16,281 nt of DNA, taken from assembly GCA_028702415.1 (NCBI GenBank), contig JAQVOT010000007.1:1-16281 (forward strand). Direction: 5' to 3'. The number at the start of each line of letters is the position of its first letter. Positions within the stretch are counted from its first letter, which is position 1. This DNA comes from Eubacteriales bacterium. GTDB lineage: Bacteria; Bacillota; Clostridia; Peptostreptococcales; Anaerovoracaceae. Below are positions 12,999 to 16,281 of the stretch, piece after piece. The notes below the pieces were generated by a model. That model made no database searches, had not been told where the DNA came from, and saw only the letters and a program-made list of their open reading frames with translations. Position numbers and translations under genes: made by a program.

Positions 12999-14192
12999 TT
13001 ATCTTGCAAGAAGTTTCTTTATGCCTTTCTCCAGTCCATCCAGCGAAAGCTCGTACATGGGGAACACTGTTCCGATGTCGTGAATGGTCTGGGCGCCATA
13101 TGTCCACTCCCAGCTGTTTTTCTCGATTGGGTTCAGCCAGATCTGCTTCTTGAAACGCTTCTTGAATTTCTGAAACCATTCCATGCCCGTTTCACGGTTG
13201 AAGAGGCCAATTATAGCGTTGCCCCCAGGGCGATAAAGCTCCGATGGAGCCATTGCTGCGTCCCCGACAAAAATAACCTTGTAATCCGAATCCAGTCTGT
13301 TAAACACCCACATGGTGTCAACTGAATCCCGGATTTTGCAGTAAGGTGTGGTGTATAAGCGGTCGTATATGGCGTTGTGAAAATAGTAAATCTTCAGATC
13401 CTTGAAATGATTAGATCTGCTTACCGCCTGGAACAGCCTGTTGCAAAGCCTGCTGTATGGAAGCATTGAACCTTCCGAATCTATGAGAAGAAGCACTTTC
13501 ACCGTATTCTTCCGAGGCCTCTCATAAGCCAGGGAGAGCATACCGCCCTTGTCACAGGTTTCATCCACGGTCTTGTCGATATCAAGTTCTTTTTCCTGAC
13601 TCTCGACTCTGGATGAGTACTGACGAAGCTTTCTGAAAGCCATCTGAAATGTACGTATATCAAGGATCGTATCCTCTCTGAAATCCTTGAAGTTTCGTTC
13701 TCCGGCCACCTGCAGGGCAGTCTTGTGTCTGCCTTTGCCACCCACCCTTATTCCTGCAGGGTTGTAGCCCCCACGGCCCATTGATGAAGTGCCACCGGTT
13801 CCGATCCAGTAGGATCCCCCATCGTGCTTTTCCTTCTGCTCCTTTATGCGCTCCTCAAACATTCGCAAAAGCTCATCCAGCTCTTTTGCGAACAGTTCCC
13901 GGTCTCCCAGATCGTCAAGGGCTCTCTCCAGTTCACTGCCGGAAAGCCAGTTCCAGAATTCCTCAGGCAGATCTTCGGGAGTTTCAACACCTTTGAAATA
14001 TTCCGCGAAGACCTGATCAAACTTGTCGTAATCCGATTCAGTTTTAATTAAAATGCTGCGACACAGCCTGTAGAATCCCGTGAGAGATGCCTTTGCGAGG
14101 CCCTTATCCAAAGCCTCTTCCAGGGTCATCCACTCGTTTATGGAAACATCCAGACCGCGAGCCCGCAGCAAGTAAAAAAATTCTAAAAACAT
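12999..14192 (-). CDS. CoxE-like von Willebrand factor A domain protein
   Basis: The protein has 397 residues. The N-terminal part (1 to about 225) is helical and charged, with a Gly-rich stretch (about 125-155, WIGTGGTSSMGRGGYNPAG). The C-terminal part is a VWA fold starting at TVKVLLLIDSEGSML (230-244). The metal site reads Asp238-Ser-Glu-Gly-Ser242, while the usual motif is D-x-S-x-S, so one metal ligand serine is replaced by glutamate. Proteins of this kind pair with MoxR ATPases as chaperone-like assemblies that act on metal centres or other client proteins. Here the start codon lies one base after the stop of the MoxR gene, so coupled translation and a joint complex are likely. The client is unknown. 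No CO dehydrogenase or similar target gene is in the window. Confidence 0.85.
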   Translation of the reverse strand: MFLEFFYLLRARGLDVSINEWMTLEEALDKGLAKASLTGFYRLCRSILIKTESDYDKFDQVFAEYFKGVETPEDLPEEFWNWLSGSELERALDDLGDRELFAKELDELLRMFEERIKEQKEKHDGGSYWIGTGGTSSMGRGGYNPAGIRVGGKGRHKTALQVAGERNFKDFREDTILDIRTFQMAFRKLRQYSSRVESQEKELDIDKTVDETCDKGGMLSLAYERPRKNTVKVLLLIDSEGSMLPYSRLCNRLFQAVSRSNHFKDLKIYYFHNAIYDRLYTTPYCKIRDSVDTMWVFNRLDSDYKVIFVGDAAMAPSELYRPGGNAIIGLFNRETGMEWFQKFKKRFKKQIWLNPIEKNSWEWTYGAQTIHDIGTVFPMYELSLDGLEKGIKKLLAR

Positions 14193-14193
14193 A

Positions 14194-15039
14194 TTACCAG
14201 TTTCTCAGGGAATAACCCTTCTCTTTTATCTCATTGAACATTTCCATATCCTGGTTCTTCTTGAGCAGCACTCCCAGGAAAGGCATGGCTTCATAAAGAT
14301 CCTCTGTACTGACCCCGCTGACCATCAGGGCCTGGATCCAATCAAGAAGTTCTGATGTTGAGGGTCTCTTCTGTAGATCCTTCATTCCGCGAATCTTGTA
14401 GAAGGCTTCCATCGCGTTTGCCACCAGCTTACTGTTGATGTCTCCGTAATGAACCCGTATGATCTCCTCCATCTTCTCTTCATCAGGAAATTCGATATAG
14501 TGAAAAATGCAGCGCCTAAGAAATGCATCCGGAAGTTCCTTCTCCGCGTTGGAAGTAATTATTACGATTGGACGCTGTTTCGTTTTGATGGTTTCTTTGG
14601 TTTCGTTTATGTAGAATTCCATCTTATCCAATTCCCAAAGCAAATCGTTAGGGAACTCCAGATCCGCCTTATCTATTTCATCAATCAGCAGAACCACCTG
14701 CCTTTGGGAAGTAAAGGCCTCTCCCAGTTTGCCCAGCTTGATGTACTGACCGATATTTTTAACGTCTCCTTCGCCGAACTGTGAATCGTACAGCCTCTGA
14801 ACCGTATCGTAAACATACAATCCGTCCTGGGCCTTGGTTGTGGATTTGATGCTCCAGATAATCAGAGGCATATCCAGTGAATCGGCGATCGCCTCTGCCA
14901 GCATGGTTTTGCCTGTACCCGGTTCACCCTTGATAAGCAAGGGTTTCTGCAGGGCGATGGACACGTTTACCGCATTCATCAGTTCATCTGTTACAACGTA
15001 ATTTTTGCTTCCTTTGAAAATATTCATCTGCTTCCGCAT
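14194..15039 (-). CDS. MoxR-type AAA+ ATPase
   Basis: The 281-residue protein is a single AAA+ module: Walker A GEPGTGKT (38-45), Walker B VVLLIDEIDKAD (115-126), sensor-1 Asn164 in ITSNAEKELP and the arginine pair Arg175-Arg176 in FLRRCIFHYIEFP. The SIKSTTKAQDGLYVYD stretch (63-78) is typical of MoxR relatives that work with CoxE-like VWA partners. It probably remodels a client protein together with the VWA protein encoded next. The start is uncertain: the ATG at 15039 has GGAG only two bases away, and a second ATG at 15027 is possible with a weak site. It follows the SGNH-like gene by 12 bases, so the three genes appear to form one transcription unit. Confidence 0.9.
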   Translation of the reverse strand: MRKQMNIFKGSKNYVVTDELMNAVNVSIALQKPLLIKGEPGTGKTMLAEAIADSLDMPLIIWSIKSTTKAQDGLYVYDTVQRLYDSQFGEGDVKNIGQYIKLGKLGEAFTSQRQVVLLIDEIDKADLEFPNDLLWELDKMEFYINETKETIKTKQRPIVIITSNAEKELPDAFLRRCIFHYIEFPDEEKMEEIIRVHYGDINSKLVANAMEAFYKIRGMKDLQKRPSTSELLDWIQALMVSGVSTEDLYEAMPFLGVLLKKNQDMEMFNEIKEKGYSLRNW

Positions 15040-15051
15040 TTCATTTCTCCA

Positions 15052-16281
15052 TTATTCTGAATCGTCGGTATCTTCAATACCGTTCTTTTCTTTTATCTGT
15101 TCTTTATATTCTTCTTTCTTCTCGTACTGATCAATTATCTTATCCGCATCGGGATTGTTCTGATTCAGTATAGTCACTTCACCGCCGATTTTGTCTTTAT
15201 GCCCCACTGTCAGGATCCCATCCTTGACATAATCCCTGTAGATCTTATATGCCTTTTCCCAGCTATCGTATACGGCATCTCCGCGGTGGTCCTTTAGATT
15301 ATAGTTTTGTTTAATATATGCTGTAAGCCAGTTTGTGTATTTTTCGGCCCCGATGAAATTAAGATGTTTGCTGTTATAAAAGTCGTGATCCCAGTCTATA
15401 TCGAGTTCCTGATACATTTCCGGTGTGTTGAAATTGATAACATCATAACCTCTCTCCTTAACTATATCTATCGCCGTGTTGAACTTCGGCATCTGGGCCT
15501 TCTTTACTGAATAAGGTGACAGAACAAAAAGCACCTGCTTGTCCTCAGGTAAAGTATCACAATAATCCAGAACTTCATCCAGCGCAGTCTCTGCCATCTC
15601 TGATAGAGGTTCTCTTTTATCCGACAGCCTTGACATGAACTGGTTGACCTGCTTTGTCGTGTTATAGCTCATGACATAGCCCTTTGTTTCATTCCTGCTG
15701 CTGGGAATTTTCAAATCCCCCACTGTCATGGATTCCTGGGCCAGTCTGCTGTGGTACTTGATGATCGGGAACAGGTATTCCACTTCCTTATATGTTATGT
15801 CCCCCAGAGCTCCCTTGGAGCCACCCATATATTCAAAAGATTTTTTAATGGCACCGTGCCTGTTCTCCGACATTTTCAGATTGTCGGTCACACGCCTGAT
15901 ATGGGCATCGGTAATCTGTTCAACTTCCTTATCCACCCATCTCAGTTCGATTATATACAAATCCGGATCCTGTGATTTCTCAACCTCATCGATCAGATTT
16001 GGTACATAGAAAAGGGGCATACCCATGGTTGCCAGTGTAAATGAACTGATGCCTTCATCGTGGAATGCCTTGGGGTTAATAAAGTACCTGTTGGATGCAC
16101 TGGTTCCTAGATATATGACGTCTATCGTGTTTTCCTTTTCTGCATAAAACGCCTTGAAGGTCTGCCTGTTTGCATCGGAATCTCCCATGCTGAACACCTT
16201 GCTCAGATACACGAAAACAACCCCTGCACACAGGAGGAATACCAGGATTGCAAGGATGATTCTTGTTTTTGTAAATGTCTT
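15052..16281 (-). CDS. Membrane-anchored SGNH/DltD-like protein, 5' end outside the window
   Basis: The frame is open from the window edge, so the gene is cut at its 5' end. The GTG at 16212 is an internal valine. The first 29 or so visible residues contain a membrane helix (RIILAILVFLLCAGVVFVYL). The rest is extracytoplasmic. It begins with DVIYLGTSASNRYFINP, where the Ser of GTS is the expected nucleophile of an SGNH hydrolase, and closes with DHDFYNSKHLNFIGAEKYTNWL, whose Asp and His suit the C-terminal catalytic block. The layout recalls DltD and AlgJ/AlgX-type proteins that help O-acylate envelope polymers together with an MBOAT transferase. The family is assigned from these motifs only. 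An acidic tail ends the protein (EDTDDSE). The stop is 12 bases before the MoxR gene. An MBOAT gene just beyond the window would support the function. Confidence 0.78.
   Translation of the reverse strand, partial: KTFTKTRIILAILVFLLCAGVVFVYLSKVFSMGDSDANRQTFKAFYAEKENTIDVIYLGTSASNRYFINPKAFHDEGISSFTLATMGMPLFYVPNLIDEVEKSQDPDLYIIELRWVDKEVEQITDAHIRRVTDNLKMSENRHGAIKKSFEYMGGSKGALGDITYKEVEYLFPIIKYHSRLAQESMTVGDLKIPSSRNETKGYVMSYNTTKQVNQFMSRLSDKREPLSEMAETALDEVLDYCDTLPEDKQVLFVLSPYSVKKAQMPKFNTAIDIVKERGYDVINFNTPEMYQELDIDWDHDFYNSKHLNFIGAEKYTNWLTAYIKQNYNLKDHRGDAVYDSWEKAYKIYRDYVKDGILTVGHKDKIGGEVTILNQNNPDADKIIDQYEKKEEYKEQIKEKNGIEDTDDSE

Noticed and set aside
12953..13325. Plus-strand open frames of 66 and 120 codons across the lexA upstream region and VWA gene end
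   Set aside because: They are shadows of the VWA gene with no ribosome site or family motif.

Overview
The window looks like the chromosome of an anaerobic, low-to-mid GC member of the Bacillota, most likely a clostridium. The evidence is the infC-rpmI-rplT order behind an L20-type leader, a Gram-positive LexA with its operator, an enhancer-dependent sigma-54 regulator with a TyrR-type helix-turn-helix, TetM-like GTPase and Rae1/YacP modules, and AGGAGG ribosome sites. A more exact placement (for example Anaerovoracaceae) is only a guess. There are no tRNAs, rRNAs, IS elements or CRISPR arrays.

Left part (1-4350), all on the minus strand. An infC-rpmI-rplT operon has its own promoter, a structured leader with an attenuator, and what looks like an AUA start codon for infC. 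It ends in a strong terminator. The promoter of the next gene abuts that terminator. This gene encodes a 914-residue fusion of a TetM/EF-G-like translational GTPase with a C-terminal Rae1/YacP-type NYN ribonuclease. The start of a lipoprotein gene follows and is cut by the window edge.

Middle part (4360-10540), plus strand. A PAS/AAA+/HTH sigma-54 activator gene is flanked on both sides by copies of a GATAC-N6-GTATC palindrome. Next comes a consensus -24/-12 promoter driving a two-gene operon: a CoA-acylating aldehyde dehydrogenase (SauS/SucD type) and a class III omega-aminotransferase. Together they should convert an omega-amino acid (taurine, beta-alanine or GABA are candidates) through its semialdehyde to an acyl-CoA. 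After a terminator, a LarA-family nickel-pincer racemase gene has its own promoter, apparently leaderless, with the same design as that of the GTPase-RNase gene.

Right part (10500-16281), minus strand. From upstream to downstream: an SGNH/DltD-like membrane-anchored protein (5' end outside the window), a MoxR-type AAA+ ATPase and a CoxE-like VWA protein, in a tightly packed set. Then comes lexA, with a self-operator over its promoter, translationally linked to a membrane-anchored fibronectin-III/propeller-like protein. That gene converges with larA on a shared bidirectional terminator.

The observations most worth following are the GTPase-Rae1 fusion, the two matching terminator/leaderless-promoter junctions, the operator array around the sigma-54 regulator with its acylating-dehydrogenase/transaminase operon, and the infC AUA start.
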